This document shows, in pieces, positions 1 through 9,304 of a stretch of 64,000 nt of DNA. The translations under genes were made by a program, and so were the position numbers. Source of the DNA: Paenibacillus sp. FSL K6-3182 (GTDB lineage: Bacteria > Bacillota > Bacilli > Paenibacillales > Paenibacillaceae); NCBI RefSeq assembly GCF_037976325.1, contig NZ_CP150265.1, positions 1,068,001 through 1,132,000 of the forward strand, written 5' to 3'. Each line of letters begins with the position of its first letter. The first letter of the stretch is position 1. The notes beneath the pieces were generated by a model. That model made no database searches and had not been told where the DNA came from. It saw only the letters and a list, made by a program, of their open reading frames with translations.

Positions 1-1
1 G

Positions 2-1015
2 CCCGAAACGATCGACGAATGGGAGATTGTTCTAAAAACGATTAAAGAGAAAAAAGGCGTCATTCCATATACGTCCGAGAAAGACATGCTTCTAGGATCA
101 AAAAGCTCGATGGACTTTATCGGGGCATACGGCATCGGCAAAGATTTTTATCTGAATGGCGACAAAATCCAGTATGGGCCGCTTCAGCCTGCATTTAAGG
201 ACTACTTGGCGCGTATGCAAAAATGGTATAAAGAGGGTTTGATTGATCCGGACTATGCTTCTAACGACAACAAAGCGAAGGAAGCGAAGATCACTTCAGG
301 CAAGGCAGCCGCTACCTTCGGTTACATTGGCGGCAGCATGGGCGCATGGCTTCCTTCCTTGCAGCAGGCGGATCCGAAGGCGATGCTTTCCGCCGCTCAA
401 TATCCGGTAATGAATAAAGGAGATGAGCCTAAATTTACGGAAACCGGCTGGGATTACAGCAATACGGGAGCTGTCATCACAAGCGCAAACAAAAATCCGG
501 AAGCTACGATTAAGGCGCTTGATTATTTGTTCAGCGAAGAAGGCGCTATGCTGAAAAACTTCGGTATTGACGGCACAACGTATACGCTGGTGGATGGCCA
601 GCCTAAATTTACGGATTTGATCATGAAAAATCCGGACGGACTGCCGATCGGCCAAGCGATGGCGAAAAACTTCATTGCGAACTATCCGTTCCCGGGTCCG
701 GACGATGACCGTTATAATGACCAATACTATTCGCTCGACGCCCAGAAGGAAGCAGTAAAAGCGTATGCCAAATTCGCGAAAAACTCTGCCTCCGTTCTCA
801 TTCCTCCCGTTTCTTTAACGCCGGAGGAAGCAAGCGAATTCAGCAAAATTATGACGGATGTGGATACGTATCGTTCAGAGATTGTCACGAAACTGATTAT
901 GGGCACCTCTAGTTTGGACAGCTTCGATAAAGCGATCGAGCAGTTTAAGAAAATGGGAATCGAGCGCGCGATAGAAATTCAGCAAGCCGCTTTCGACCGT
1001 TTCAACAAACGTTAA
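2..1015 (+). CDS. Sugar ABC transporter solute-binding protein, LplA-like (5' end outside window)
   Basis: This is the C-terminal 337 residues of an extracellular lipoprotein that captures an oligosaccharide and hands it to the two permeases downstream. The reading frame is open back to base 2, so the signal peptide and lipobox lie outside the window. What remains is typical of the family 1 solute-binding lobe, including a late NPEATIKALDYLFSEEG helix region near residue 170 and a hydrophilic C-terminal helix. It is the first visible gene of an operon with two permeases, an AraC regulator and a GH88 hydrolase, which points to an acidic disaccharide or oligosaccharide ligand. The family assignment is firm; the ligand is inferred from the neighbours. 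Confidence 0.85.
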   Translation, partial: PETIDEWEIVLKTIKEKKGVIPYTSEKDMLLGSKSSMDFIGAYGIGKDFYLNGDKIQYGPLQPAFKDYLARMQKWYKEGLIDPDYASNDNKAKEAKITSGKAAATFGYIGGSMGAWLPSLQQADPKAMLSAAQYPVMNKGDEPKFTETGWDYSNTGAVITSANKNPEATIKALDYLFSEEGAMLKNFGIDGTTYTLVDGQPKFTDLIMKNPDGLPIGQAMAKNFIANYPFPGPDDDRYNDQYYSLDAQKEAVKAYAKFAKNSASVLIPPVSLTPEEASEFSKIMTDVDTYRSEIVTKLIMGTSSLDSFDKAIEQFKKMGIERAIEIQQAAFDRFNKR

Positions 1016-1023
1016 ACCGATTG

Positions 1024-1053
1024 AAGGAAGGGGGGAACACACTCCCCTTCCTT
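1024..1053 (+). terminator. Intercistronic stem-loop after the solute-binding protein gene
   Basis: A perfect 10-bp stem, AAGGAAGGGG (1024-1033) with CCCCTTCCTT (1044-1053), closes a 10-nt loop. The tail is only TTAAAAAT, so this is probably a partial terminator or mRNA stabiliser. Such an element would let the binding protein be made in excess over the permeases that follow. Confidence 0.55.
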
Positions 1054-1090
1054 TAAAAATCAATTTCGGTGGAAAGAGAGTGCACCTGCG

Positions 1091-1999
1091 ATGATGAGAA
1101 AACTAGCTAACGATCTTGTGAGAAATAAAGCCATCTATTTTATGGTGCTGCCAGTTGTTTTGTATTATTTTATTTTCAAATATCTTCCGATGTACGGTTC
1201 GATTATTGCCTTTAAGGATTTCAGCATTGCCAAGGGTGTATGGGGAAGCCCATGGGTTGGCCTTGACAATTTCAAGGACTTTTTTGACAGCATCTACTTT
1301 TGGCGGGTGCTGCGCAATACGCTGCTCCTAAGCTTTTATCAGCTCTTGTTTGGTTTTCCAGCACCGATTATTCTTGCTATTTTGCTTAATGAAATCCGTT
1401 TAAAGCTGTTTAAAAACGTCGTTCAAACAGTCGTCTATTTGCCTCACTTTGTATCACTCATTGTCATTTGCGGACTCATTCTCGATTTTACGAACCGTGA
1501 AGGGATTATCAGTACGATGATCGAATTTTTCGGGGGCGAACGCACTACTTTGCTTGGTGATGCCGCTAACTTTCGGTTCATTTATGTATTCTCCAGCATA
1601 TGGCAGGAGCTTGGCTGGTCGTCCATCATCTTCTTGGCGGCGCTCAGCGGCATTAATCCCGAGCTCTACGAAGCGGCCAGAGTCGATGGTGCCGGGAGGT
1701 TTAGGCAAATGTGGAGCATTACGCTTCCAGGATTGATTCCAATCATTATGATTTTGCTCATTCTTAGAATCGGAGGACTTATGGATATCGGATTTGAGAA
1801 GATAATATTGCTCTACAATCCGAATACCTATGAGACTGCGGATATTATCTCCTCCTTTGTGTACAGGAAAGGGCTTGCGGAAGGTCAGGACTACAGCTTT
1901 ACTTCTGCTGTCGGCTTGTTTCAAGCGGGCATCAACTTTGTTTTGCTCATTAGCGCCAACTGGTTTTCCCGCCGGGTATCCGGGAACCGATTATGGTAA
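1091..1999 (+). CDS. Sugar ABC transporter permease, LplB-like
   Basis: This 302-residue inner-membrane permease forms half of the translocation channel with the next gene. Six hydrophobic segments are visible, starting near residue 16, and the EAA loop that contacts the ATPase is present near residue 200 (EAARVDGAGRFRQMW then LPGLIPI). An RBS-like GGAAAGAGAG lies just upstream of the ATG. The gene overlaps the junction of the next permease. No ATPase gene is nearby, as is usual for this family, which uses a shared MsmX-type ATPase encoded elsewhere; that partner is inferred. Confidence 0.92.
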   Translation: MMRKLANDLVRNKAIYFMVLPVVLYYFIFKYLPMYGSIIAFKDFSIAKGVWGSPWVGLDNFKDFFDSIYFWRVLRNTLLLSFYQLLFGFPAPIILAILLNEIRLKLFKNVVQTVVYLPHFVSLIVICGLILDFTNREGIISTMIEFFGGERTTLLGDAANFRFIYVFSSIWQELGWSSIIFLAALSGINPELYEAARVDGAGRFRQMWSITLPGLIPIIMILLILRIGGLMDIGFEKIILLYNPNTYETADIISSFVYRKGLAEGQDYSFTSAVGLFQAGINFVLLISANWFSRRVSGNRLW

Positions 2000-2013
2000 G
2001 GGGGAATGGGAAC

Positions 2014-2892
2014 TTGAAAAATAATACGATGACAGACCGCACATTTGATATATTGAACGCCATTCTCATGCTTTTGCTTATCGTCGTAACCATTTATCCT
2101 TTTTATCATGTCGTAATGGCTTCCTTAAGCGACTCTAATCGATTGATTGCACATCAAGGCATGCTCCTAGGTCCGCTTGGATTTAGCTGGGAGGCTTACT
2201 CCCGCGTGCTCGACAATCCGAATATATTCAGCGGATACCGGAATACGCTCCTGATCCTCTTCTCTGGAACGCTGTTTAACTTGTTTTTCACGGCGCTTGG
2301 AGCCTACGGCCTGTCCCGTAAGTTCATGCTGCGCAAACCGATTATGATCGCTATCATTTTTACGATGTATTTTAGCGGCGGACTGATTCCCACTTATTTA
2401 TTGATCAACAACTGGCTGCATATGGGCAACAGCTTGCTGGCGTTAATCGTGCCGGTCGCAATCAGCACATGGAATCTGATCATCATGCGCACCTCCTTCG
2501 AGGCGATTCCCGAGAGCTTGATCGAATCTGCCAAAATAGATGGCTCCGGGGAGTTCGGTATTTTGTTCAAAATCGTCGTCCCGCTTTCCATGCCGATTAT
2601 CGCGGTTATGATCCTTTACTACGGCGTTGCCCACTGGAATTCTTGGTTCAATGCGATGTTGTTTATCCGTGACCGTGAATTATTTCCGCTGCAGATCATT
2701 TTACGAGAAATATTGGTCATTAACGATACGAGCTCCATGCAGCTGGGAGACGCGATGGCGGATCAAGAAGGAATCAGGGAAAGCATCAAATATGCCACGA
2801 TTATGGTTGCGACGCTTCCGATATTGCTTGTGTATCCGTTTCTGCAAAAGTTTTTCGCGAAGGGCGTTATGATCGGTGCGGTAAAAGAGTAG
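2014..2892 (+). CDS. Sugar ABC transporter permease, LplC/YtcP-like
   Basis: This 292-residue permease is the second channel subunit of the transporter. It shows six membrane segments and an EAA loop near residue 190 (ESAKIDGSGEFGILF followed by VPLSMPI). I chose the TTG at 2014 because the strong AAGGGGG at 1998-2004 sits nine bases upstream. An in-frame ATG at 1993 would overlap the previous gene and lacks a ribosome site, and another at 2029 is too far away. The last residues (GVMIGAVKE) match the conserved tail of the LplC group. Confidence 0.92.
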   Translation: MKNNTMTDRTFDILNAILMLLLIVVTIYPFYHVVMASLSDSNRLIAHQGMLLGPLGFSWEAYSRVLDNPNIFSGYRNTLLILFSGTLFNLFFTALGAYGLSRKFMLRKPIMIAIIFTMYFSGGLIPTYLLINNWLHMGNSLLALIVPVAISTWNLIIMRTSFEAIPESLIESAKIDGSGEFGILFKIVVPLSMPIIAVMILYYGVAHWNSWFNAMLFIRDRELFPLQIILREILVINDTSSMQLGDAMADQEGIRESIKYATIMVATLPILLVYPFLQKFFAKGVMIGAVKE

Positions 2893-2936
2893 TTGGTATA
2901 TACTCGGAGTATAATTCTCTGGCGGTGGATGCTCAT

Positions 2937-5252
2937 ATGAAACGCAAGGTTTATAAGTTTTGGCTGTACTCGTATTTATTTGTCTTATTTATTCCAATCC
3001 TTATTACCTTGATCGTCCTGCTGCAATCACAAGAAATGCTGGTCAAGGAAGTGCGCAGAGCTAACGACACGCTCCTCGATCAGGTTCGGCAATTAGTGGA
3101 CAATCAGATCACTGACATTCGCAGGTTAGGCACGCAATTATCGTTTGACCCGAAAGTCATGACGTATTTAAACCGTGAAACGTTGGATACGGCGGAAGCC
3201 AGGTTCGGCACGATGGAAATGATCTCGAGCCTTCAGTCTTATACGATTGCCAACGGCAATATAACCGATGCCTATATCTATCTCAAGAACAAAGAATATG
3301 GGATAACGACAACGACGTTTATGCCGGCAGACGATTTGTATTCCGTGCTCCATAAGGCATCGGGAAAAAGCTTTGCGGAATGGACAGAGTGGCTCCGGGC
3401 GAGCCATGCTGGTCTTTTCGTTACATTAAATGAAGGCGCCAAACAAACGGAAAACTCGCTCGTTTACGTGCAATCCTTGCCTATTCAAGAGATTAAAGCT
3501 GCCCCTGCGACTCTTGTTGTGCTGCTCAATCAGGATCGGCTCAAGCAAGCGATTTCGAAAGTTGGTCTAGCAACCGAGAGTTCGGTTTATATCCTCGATC
3601 GCGAGGGCCATCCCATCATGATTACTGGCCCTCAGACTGGACTGGCTGAGCTGCCGATACCGAAAATGAGCAATCAACGCGGTTTTCTTACGGAATTAGT
3701 GGACGGCAACGATGCGGCCATATCTTATGTGAAGTCGGATACGACGAATTGGACCTATATTTCGGTTTTGCCGGAGCAAGTGTATTCCGCTAAAGTGAAG
3801 CTGCTGAAAAATTTGATTTATATTGCGATGCTGCTTTGCATCGGACTGGGCGGGCTTAGCGCCTTTTGGCTTACGCGAAGAAATTATGCCCCTATTCAAA
3901 ATATGATGAATTTTGTTTCAACAAAGGTCAAAACAAACATGATGAATATGCCGAACGAATTTGCGGTTCTGCAATCGTTTATGACCGACAGCGCAGCCAT
4001 CCAAGATGAAGCAAGTAGAAAGCTGCTCGAGCAGCATCAAGTGCTGCGCAACCAATTTTTGGCCCGGCTGCTGAAAGGCCGGGTGGATATGAGCTCCGCA
4101 CTGCCGCAAGCCATTGAATCGTTTGATTTTCGGTTCGAGACAGACCGGTTTGCCGTCTTGCTGCTGCAGATCGAAGACTATGAACGGCTGTTTCAGGCGA
4201 ATCAAGAAATGGATGCGGAGAGGAAGCTTCAATTCGTTTACCTGATCGTTACGAACATTTTTGAGGAGCTGTTATCCGCAGGCCATCGCACTTATTTCAC
4301 GGAAGTTGACGGCATGATTGCTTGCGTTGTAAACGTCCTAGGGAAAGAGAAGGAAGCAAAGAAAGAGCTGCTCAAAGTGGCAAATGACGCTAAACGTTTT
4401 ATTCAAGATAAATTTTTCGTTCGTTTTTCCGTGGGTGTCAGTGATATCCATACGTTTTGGTCGACGCTCCCAAAATGTTACGAGGAAGCGGTCGAGTCTC
4501 TGGAATATAAGCTTGTTCTTGGCTCCAACCAAATCATTTCCTATGAATCGATTAAGCGTCCCAAAAATGATTTGTATTATCCGCTCGATACCGAACGTCA
4601 ATTAATTAACTTGATGGCGGCAGGCAATTACGATGAGGCGGCAGCTGTCCTGCAGCGTATCCTCATTACGAATTTTTCCGAGGGAACGCTGTCCATTCAA
4701 ATGGGAAAATTGCTGATGTTCGAACTCGTCGGCACGATGCTGAAAGCGGTAGAGCAGCTTCAACTTAGCACGAAAGAAATTATGGTGGAGAAAACGGATT
4801 TAATTAAGCAGATTACAGAGTGCGAAACCTTCGCAGAGATGGAAGAAGAAATTTTGGACTTCCTAAAGAAAGCCTGTGATTATTTGCAGCAAAAGAAGAA
4901 AAGCCATAATACCGATTTGAAGAGCCAAGTTGTCGAGCATGTCCTTCATAACTTGAATGATATGAATATTAGCCTGACGAGCATTTCGCTTGCTTTCGAT
5001 ATTAATCCGACTTACTTATCTCGATTTTTCAAAGAGCAAACCGGAGAGAATCTCGTTGATTTTGTTAATAAGCGGCGTGTTGACAAGGTGAAATCGCTGC
5101 TTGCTGAGACCAACCACGCCATTCAAGATATTGCCGAGCAATGCGGATTTGCAAGCAGCCAATCTTTGCTAAGGGTGTTTAAAAAGTACGAAGGCATAAC
5201 GCCGGGACAGTATAGGCAGAGTAGGGACGGAAGAGAAGCTCTAGAGCGTTGA
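2937..5252 (+). CDS. Membrane-anchored AraC family regulator with extracellular sensor
   Basis: A 771-residue YesN-like regulator. Residues about 10-30 form a first membrane helix, about 30-290 a Cache-like extracytoplasmic sensor, and a second helix lies near residues 293-315. The cytoplasmic part ends in two AraC helix-turn-helix motifs at about 665-765 (ISLAFDINPTYLSRFFKEQ and IAEQCGFASSQSLLRVFKKY). It probably senses sugar outside the cell or a loaded binding protein and activates the surrounding operon. I chose the ATG at 2937 over the GTG at 2925 because GGCGGTGG (2921-2928) is correctly spaced for 2937. It lies 44 nt after the permease gene and 57 nt before the GH88 gene. Confidence 0.9.
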   Translation: MKRKVYKFWLYSYLFVLFIPILITLIVLLQSQEMLVKEVRRANDTLLDQVRQLVDNQITDIRRLGTQLSFDPKVMTYLNRETLDTAEARFGTMEMISSLQSYTIANGNITDAYIYLKNKEYGITTTTFMPADDLYSVLHKASGKSFAEWTEWLRASHAGLFVTLNEGAKQTENSLVYVQSLPIQEIKAAPATLVVLLNQDRLKQAISKVGLATESSVYILDREGHPIMITGPQTGLAELPIPKMSNQRGFLTELVDGNDAAISYVKSDTTNWTYISVLPEQVYSAKVKLLKNLIYIAMLLCIGLGGLSAFWLTRRNYAPIQNMMNFVSTKVKTNMMNMPNEFAVLQSFMTDSAAIQDEASRKLLEQHQVLRNQFLARLLKGRVDMSSALPQAIESFDFRFETDRFAVLLLQIEDYERLFQANQEMDAERKLQFVYLIVTNIFEELLSAGHRTYFTEVDGMIACVVNVLGKEKEAKKELLKVANDAKRFIQDKFFVRFSVGVSDIHTFWSTLPKCYEEAVESLEYKLVLGSNQIISYESIKRPKNDLYYPLDTERQLINLMAAGNYDEAAAVLQRILITNFSEGTLSIQMGKLLMFELVGTMLKAVEQLQLSTKEIMVEKTDLIKQITECETFAEMEEEILDFLKKACDYLQQKKKSHNTDLKSQVVEHVLHNLNDMNISLTSISLAFDINPTYLSRFFKEQTGENLVDFVNKRRVDKVKSLLAETNHAIQDIAEQCGFASSQSLLRVFKKYEGITPGQYRQSRDGREALER

Positions 5253-5309
5253 GGCTGAGATCCGTCTTTTATTTTTGTATGATGCCGGAATATGGGGAGG
5301 ATGAATCCG

Positions 5310-6449
5310 ATGAGCGTATGGCAAACAGCTATTGAGGACGCTTTACAGAAGACGAGGCGGAATATCGGCAAATTTGGCGATCAATTTCCACATGTCAGCA
5401 CGGACGGCGGCCGCTCGTATGAGTTGAACGCCAATGATGATTGGACCGACGGCTTTTGGTCCGGCATGTTATGGCTTTGTTACGAGTACAGCGGCGATGA
5501 CGCATTTCGGCAAGCGGCAGCCCGAACCGTTGAAAGCTTCCGGGAGCGCTATGAAGCGGACCGGGTGCTGGATCATCATGATATCGGATTTTTGTACTCG
5601 TTGTCGGCTAAAGCACAGTGGATGATAGAAAAGGATGAAGCTGCAAGGCAGCTTGCTTTAAGGGCCGCCGACAAACTAATGGCAAGGTGGCGCGAGCCGG
5701 GTCAATATTTTCAAGCGTGGGGACCTGCTGGCGACTCTGTAAACGGCGGCCGCATTATTATCGATTGCATGATGAATTTGCCTTTGCTTTACTGGGCATT
5801 CGAGCAGACAGGCGATGAACAGTACCGCCAGGCTGCGGTTCTCCATGCTGACAAGAGCCGACGTTATCTGGTCCGCGGGGATGACTCGTCCTATCATACC
5901 TTTCATTTTGATCAAAAAAATGGCGAACCGATCGGCGGCGATACAGCTCAAGGCTATACAAACGGGTCGACGTGGACACGGGGACAAGCATGGGGTGTAT
6001 ATGGATTCGCGCTGTCGTACCGGTATACGAAGGATCGGCTTTACCTAGAGACGTCAAAAAGGCTGGCGCGGTTTTTCTTGTGCCATCTGCCAGAGGATGA
6101 AGTTGCTTATTGGGACTTTAATGCGCCTATCGAGTCTGGAACGCCTCGTGACAGCTCGGCTTCTGCCATCTTTTGCGCCGGTTTGTTGGAGCTGCTCGAT
6201 TTGATGGATGAGAGTGACCCGGAGCGCGCGTATTTCGAACGCAGAATACGGTTTGTGATGGAGTCGCTTGTACTCAATTATTCGACCATCAATGAGCCGA
6301 ATGTGGAAGGCCTGATCAAAAGAGGCTCTTACCATGTTCGAGGCGGATCGTCTCCGGACGATTTTATGATTTGGGGCGATTATTATTATTTGGAAGCTTT
6401 GCTTCGCCTAGAGAAGGGGATCAAAGGGTATTGGTACGAAGATCGATAG
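5310..6449 (+). CDS. GH88 unsaturated glucuronyl / rhamnogalacturonyl hydrolase
   Basis: This 379-residue protein matches the GH88/GH105 fold of alpha6/alpha6-barrel hydrolases. These remove the unsaturated uronic acid left at the non-reducing end by polysaccharide lyases. Asp91 (in HDIGF) and Asp152 (in RIIIDCMMN) occupy the places of the two essential aspartates known in Bacillus UGL, with the same spacing. No signal peptide is visible, so it acts in the cytoplasm on imported disaccharides. GGGGAGG at 5294-5300 supports the ATG at 5310 rather than 5292 or 5301. Whether the substrate comes from pectin or from a glycosaminoglycan cannot be read from the sequence. Confidence 0.9.
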   Translation: MSVWQTAIEDALQKTRRNIGKFGDQFPHVSTDGGRSYELNANDDWTDGFWSGMLWLCYEYSGDDAFRQAAARTVESFRERYEADRVLDHHDIGFLYSLSAKAQWMIEKDEAARQLALRAADKLMARWREPGQYFQAWGPAGDSVNGGRIIIDCMMNLPLLYWAFEQTGDEQYRQAAVLHADKSRRYLVRGDDSSYHTFHFDQKNGEPIGGDTAQGYTNGSTWTRGQAWGVYGFALSYRYTKDRLYLETSKRLARFFLCHLPEDEVAYWDFNAPIESGTPRDSSASAIFCAGLLELLDLMDESDPERAYFERRIRFVMESLVLNYSTINEPNVEGLIKRGSYHVRGGSSPDDFMIWGDYYYLEALLRLEKGIKGYWYEDR

Positions 6450-6452
6450 AAT

Positions 6453-6494
6453 AAAACAGTCGAGCAGGTAAAGCTATCCTGCTCGACTGTTTTT
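6453..6494. terminator. Bidirectional terminator between GH88 gene and proline dehydrogenase
   Basis: A perfect 16-bp stem (6453-6468 with 6479-6494) is flanked by A-runs on one side and T-runs on the other. It can stop transcription from both convergent genes. Confidence 0.9.
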
Positions 6495-7437
6495 ACTTAG
6501 GGGATTCCTTCTTTAGAGTGGACATGTTTTTAAGAACGAGCATAAGGTTTGCAGGTTTCTCGGCAAGTCGGCGGGTGAAGTAGGGGTACCACATGGCGCC
6601 GTAAGGGACGTAACAGCGGATGCGGTAGCCTTCCTTTGCGAGCTTCGCCTGTTCATTCATGCGGAGGCCGTAGAGCATTTGGAACTCGAAGGCGCTTTTG
6701 GCAATACGGTTCGTGCGCGCATAAGCTTTTACCCAGCTAATGATCGCATCATCATGTGAGGCAATGGCGGTATAGATGCCTTTGTCCAAATGAGCCTTGA
6801 TCATGCTTTTGAAATTGTCGATGACCTCGTTTTTATCTTGATAGGCGACCTCACTCGATTCTTTGTAGGCGCCTTTAACGAGTCGCAAGCTTATACGTGC
6901 TTGAAGCATATCGTTAACATCCTGCTCCGTTCGGAATAGGTAAGCCTGCAGCACGGTGCCGACATTGGTTAAGCCTTCTTTGTGGAGCCTTTTAACGATA
7001 TCGATTGTAGCTTGCGTGTAAGGCGTATTCTCCATGTCAATTCGAACGAAGTTTCGATGGCGCCTTGCATGCTTGACTACGTCTCGAATGTTGGCGTAAC
7101 AAGCCGCTTGGTCAAGAGCGAGACCCATTTGAGTAGGCTTCAGCGATACATGAGAATTAGCTTTTCGATCAGCTATGCCTTCGATCAGCTTCAAATATTG
7201 ATCTCTGTATGCTGATGCCTCGCTTAAGTCCTGTATCCCTTCGCCAAGATGGTCGAGCGTTGCCATAATGCCTAGCTTGCCCAGCTTTTCGAGCTCAAAC
7301 AAAGCCTCTTCAAGCGTCTCCCCCGCAATAAATCGGCTTGCGAGTTTTTTTCCATACGTAGTTGAAAGCCTCTCTACCAGAGGAATGCCTGTAATCGTCA
7401 ACAATGATTTGCGGTACCATTTCGAACCAATGCCCAT
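6493..7437 (-). CDS. Proline dehydrogenase
   Basis: This 314-residue flavoenzyme oxidises proline to pyrroline-5-carboxylate. The length and sequence fit the short, monofunctional Gram-positive PutB/FadM type, with an FAD-binding TIM barrel. Visible markers are the HVSLKPTQMG strand, RIDMENTPYT and the LRLVKGAYKES segment that lines the active site. The start at 7437 is supported by AAGGAG (complement of 7446-7451); a longer reading to 7476 lacks a ribosome site. No P5C dehydrogenase gene is adjacent, so the next step is encoded elsewhere. Confidence 0.92.
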   Translation of the reverse strand: MGIGSKWYRKSLLTITGIPLVERLSTTYGKKLASRFIAGETLEEALFELEKLGKLGIMATLDHLGEGIQDLSEASAYRDQYLKLIEGIADRKANSHVSLKPTQMGLALDQAACYANIRDVVKHARRHRNFVRIDMENTPYTQATIDIVKRLHKEGLTNVGTVLQAYLFRTEQDVNDMLQARISLRLVKGAYKESSEVAYQDKNEVIDNFKSMIKAHLDKGIYTAIASHDDAIISWVKAYARTNRIAKSAFEFQMLYGLRMNEQAKLAKEGYRIRCYVPYGAMWYPYFTRRLAEKPANLMLVLKNMSTLKKESPK

Positions 7438-7537
7438 TCGTGCTGCTCCTTTCCGAAGAACAGTAGTAGGGGTCAAAACTTAGGAGTTCGATAATAGTAT
7501 ATTCAGAAATCATCTTCATCGCGCTATGCAGGCCTAA

Positions 7538-8614
7538 TTATTTAAATAACAAAAAGTGCGTCGGCAGCTTGCGAAGCTGTCCGTCGGAAGGCTTATTAAT
7601 GACTCTTCCGTTAAAAATGAGCGAGGACGAGCCGCCGCCATCCAGGTTATAGCCGTCAACGGCGCCATAGCGCTGCAACAATAGCTGCATTTCACCAAGC
7701 GTAGCCCCTGAGCTGCCTGATTCGTTGTAGCCGTCAGCTACAAGAAACAGCAGTTGATCATCCTTGAAATTAGCAATGACGGTCCGTGGTGCGCGCTTTG
7801 GACTGGTCTGCCATTTGGCTGGGATCGGTTGTGGAGATCCGCCGCGCAGCAGTACAGGAACAAAGGATGCACCGAATTTCGGGTTTTTGGCATCCAGCTG
7901 TTGTTTGCTTGCGAATTTACCTCCGATGAGCTCATTTTGCTCGTTTAAGCCTACAAAAAACAAATCCGCACGCGGCGGCTCGAAGCTTGTCACGTAATCT
8001 CCGTCCACAATGGTTGTGCTTAGCGGATATCTTTTGCCTCGTCCATCTGCAAAGCCGCCTGCATTAATGCCGGCAACAGCTCCGTGCCGGGCTACTGCGG
8101 CGAGAGTAGTCTCTGCTTGTCCAAGCTCTTCACCGCCGAGCGACATCGTCATCGCATCTTTGCTCTTAAGCTTCACCTTGAGCGCGTACGCCGAGAAGTT
8201 TTCTGCTTTTATGTAGAAAAGCTGTGCTCTTAGCTTGTCCGATTCAATCGTACCGGCGACCTTGCCAAGCTTGCTCGTAATATTGCGGTCGTAAATTTGC
8301 AAAGGTCTCATTGCCTGCGATGCAGCCATGGAAGATATCTTTGCCATATCGGCATTTGTTTCTTTGTACAGCTTCAGCTGCCTTTGAATGGACTCTCGTG
8401 TTTGTGATGCGGTCTCCTGTGCAAGGTCAAGGCCGGCAGCGGCATGCTTAATATCGGATTCGGGAAGCCTTGTTTGCTCAGTAATGGGCTTCGGAAAGGC
8501 TTCAGCAGATAATTGAATAACGATATCGGACAATAACAGCCAGATCATAATGCCTAGAAAAGGTGCACAGGCAAGCAGTGCAGTTCGATTTAACGCTTTG
8601 ACGGTTATATTCAT
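7538..8614 (-). CDS. Phosphodiester glycosidase (NAGPA) family membrane-anchored protein
   Basis: A 358-residue protein with one N-terminal membrane helix (about residues 10-32), a helical linker, and a C-terminal NAGPA-type domain. Domain hallmarks are INAGGF, the RTVIANF strand with LLFLVADGY, and the closing GYNLDGGGSSSL near residue 330. The family includes the uncovering enzyme for mannose-6-phosphate and bacterial exopolysaccharide proteins such as YngK-type partners; bacterial substrates are mostly unknown. Its start codon overlaps the stop of the upstream coiled-coil gene by four bases, so the two are translationally coupled. Domain call firm, function open. Confidence 0.8.
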   Translation of the reverse strand: MNITVKALNRTALLACAPFLGIMIWLLLSDIVIQLSAEAFPKPITEQTRLPESDIKHAAAGLDLAQETASQTRESIQRQLKLYKETNADMAKISSMAASQAMRPLQIYDRNITSKLGKVAGTIESDKLRAQLFYIKAENFSAYALKVKLKSKDAMTMSLGGEELGQAETTLAAVARHGAVAGINAGGFADGRGKRYPLSTTIVDGDYVTSFEPPRADLFFVGLNEQNELIGGKFASKQQLDAKNPKFGASFVPVLLRGGSPQPIPAKWQTSPKRAPRTVIANFKDDQLLFLVADGYNESGSSGATLGEMQLLLQRYGAVDGYNLDGGGSSSLIFNGRVINKPSDGQLRKLPTHFLLFK

Positions 8615-9051
8615 TTGAGCACGTCCAAGCTCTTCTGCAGCTCATTAAGCTGTTTTTTCACTTCATTCAACTGCGTATACAGCTTGTTGCTGTTGTCCGT
8701 TTTGGAAGCGGCGTTGTCCTTCGTGAACGTAAGCAGTTCATTTAGCGCATCGACTTTTGCCTTTAGCTCAGCAAGATCTGCGGTGTAGTCGGTTTCGAGC
8801 TTCAGCATGCGAGCCTCATAAGCTTGCTGCATAGCCGCAATTTGGCCAGCGGTTTGCTGCTCCAAGTTTGCGGATAACGTCTGCTGAATCCGTTCGGTAT
8901 ACCATTTGGCGCCCAATATGCCGGAGCATATAATAATGACCCATATGCAGACAAAAAGAAGGAAGGTACGGTTTCCTTTCTTTCTGCGTGTTTTCTTATC
9001 GAATTGGCTGGCAGTGCGTTGTTCCAAAATCAAATCACTCATTCTATTCAT
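8611..9051 (-). CDS. Small membrane protein with periplasm-facing coiled coil
   Basis: This 146-residue protein has a basic cytoplasmic N-terminus (KKTRRKKGNR), one membrane helix at about residues 28-48, and a long, strongly helical outside part. The latter is rich in Glu, Lys, Ala, Leu and Gln in heptad-like spacing (residues about 55-145). No enzyme motif is visible. It overlaps the NAGPA-domain gene by ATGA, which suggests that the two proteins work together at the membrane, perhaps as a scaffold and its enzyme. I do not recognise a named family. Confidence 0.7.
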   Translation of the reverse strand: MNRMSDLILEQRTASQFDKKTRRKKGNRTFLLFVCIWVIIICSGILGAKWYTERIQQTLSANLEQQTAGQIAAMQQAYEARMLKLETDYTADLAELKAKVDALNELLTFTKDNAASKTDNSNKLYTQLNEVKKQLNELQKSLDVLK

Positions 9052-9304
9052 TCACCTCTCTTGATAGTCACTTGCACGAAAGATCGGATGAACGAACTGC
9101 TAGCAAGGGTACATAGATTAGACTTCAATTGCTCCTAAATAGTTGCGGATGTCATCTTATTGTAACAAAGACAAACGTAGATGTCCTTTGCGATATATGG
9201 GAATTTCCTGTAAATTTCAAATCGGACCGGAACATTCTCCCTCCTTTCGGCGTCTAACCATAAGGGATGCGGCAGCCGATGCCGCAAATTGGAAGGAGAA
9301 CAAG

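Noticed and set aside
9143..9304. 54-codon N-terminal extension of the PKD protein
   Set aside because: The extension lacks a ribosome site and would put the signal peptide inside the protein; the ATG at 9305 has GGAAGGAGAA.
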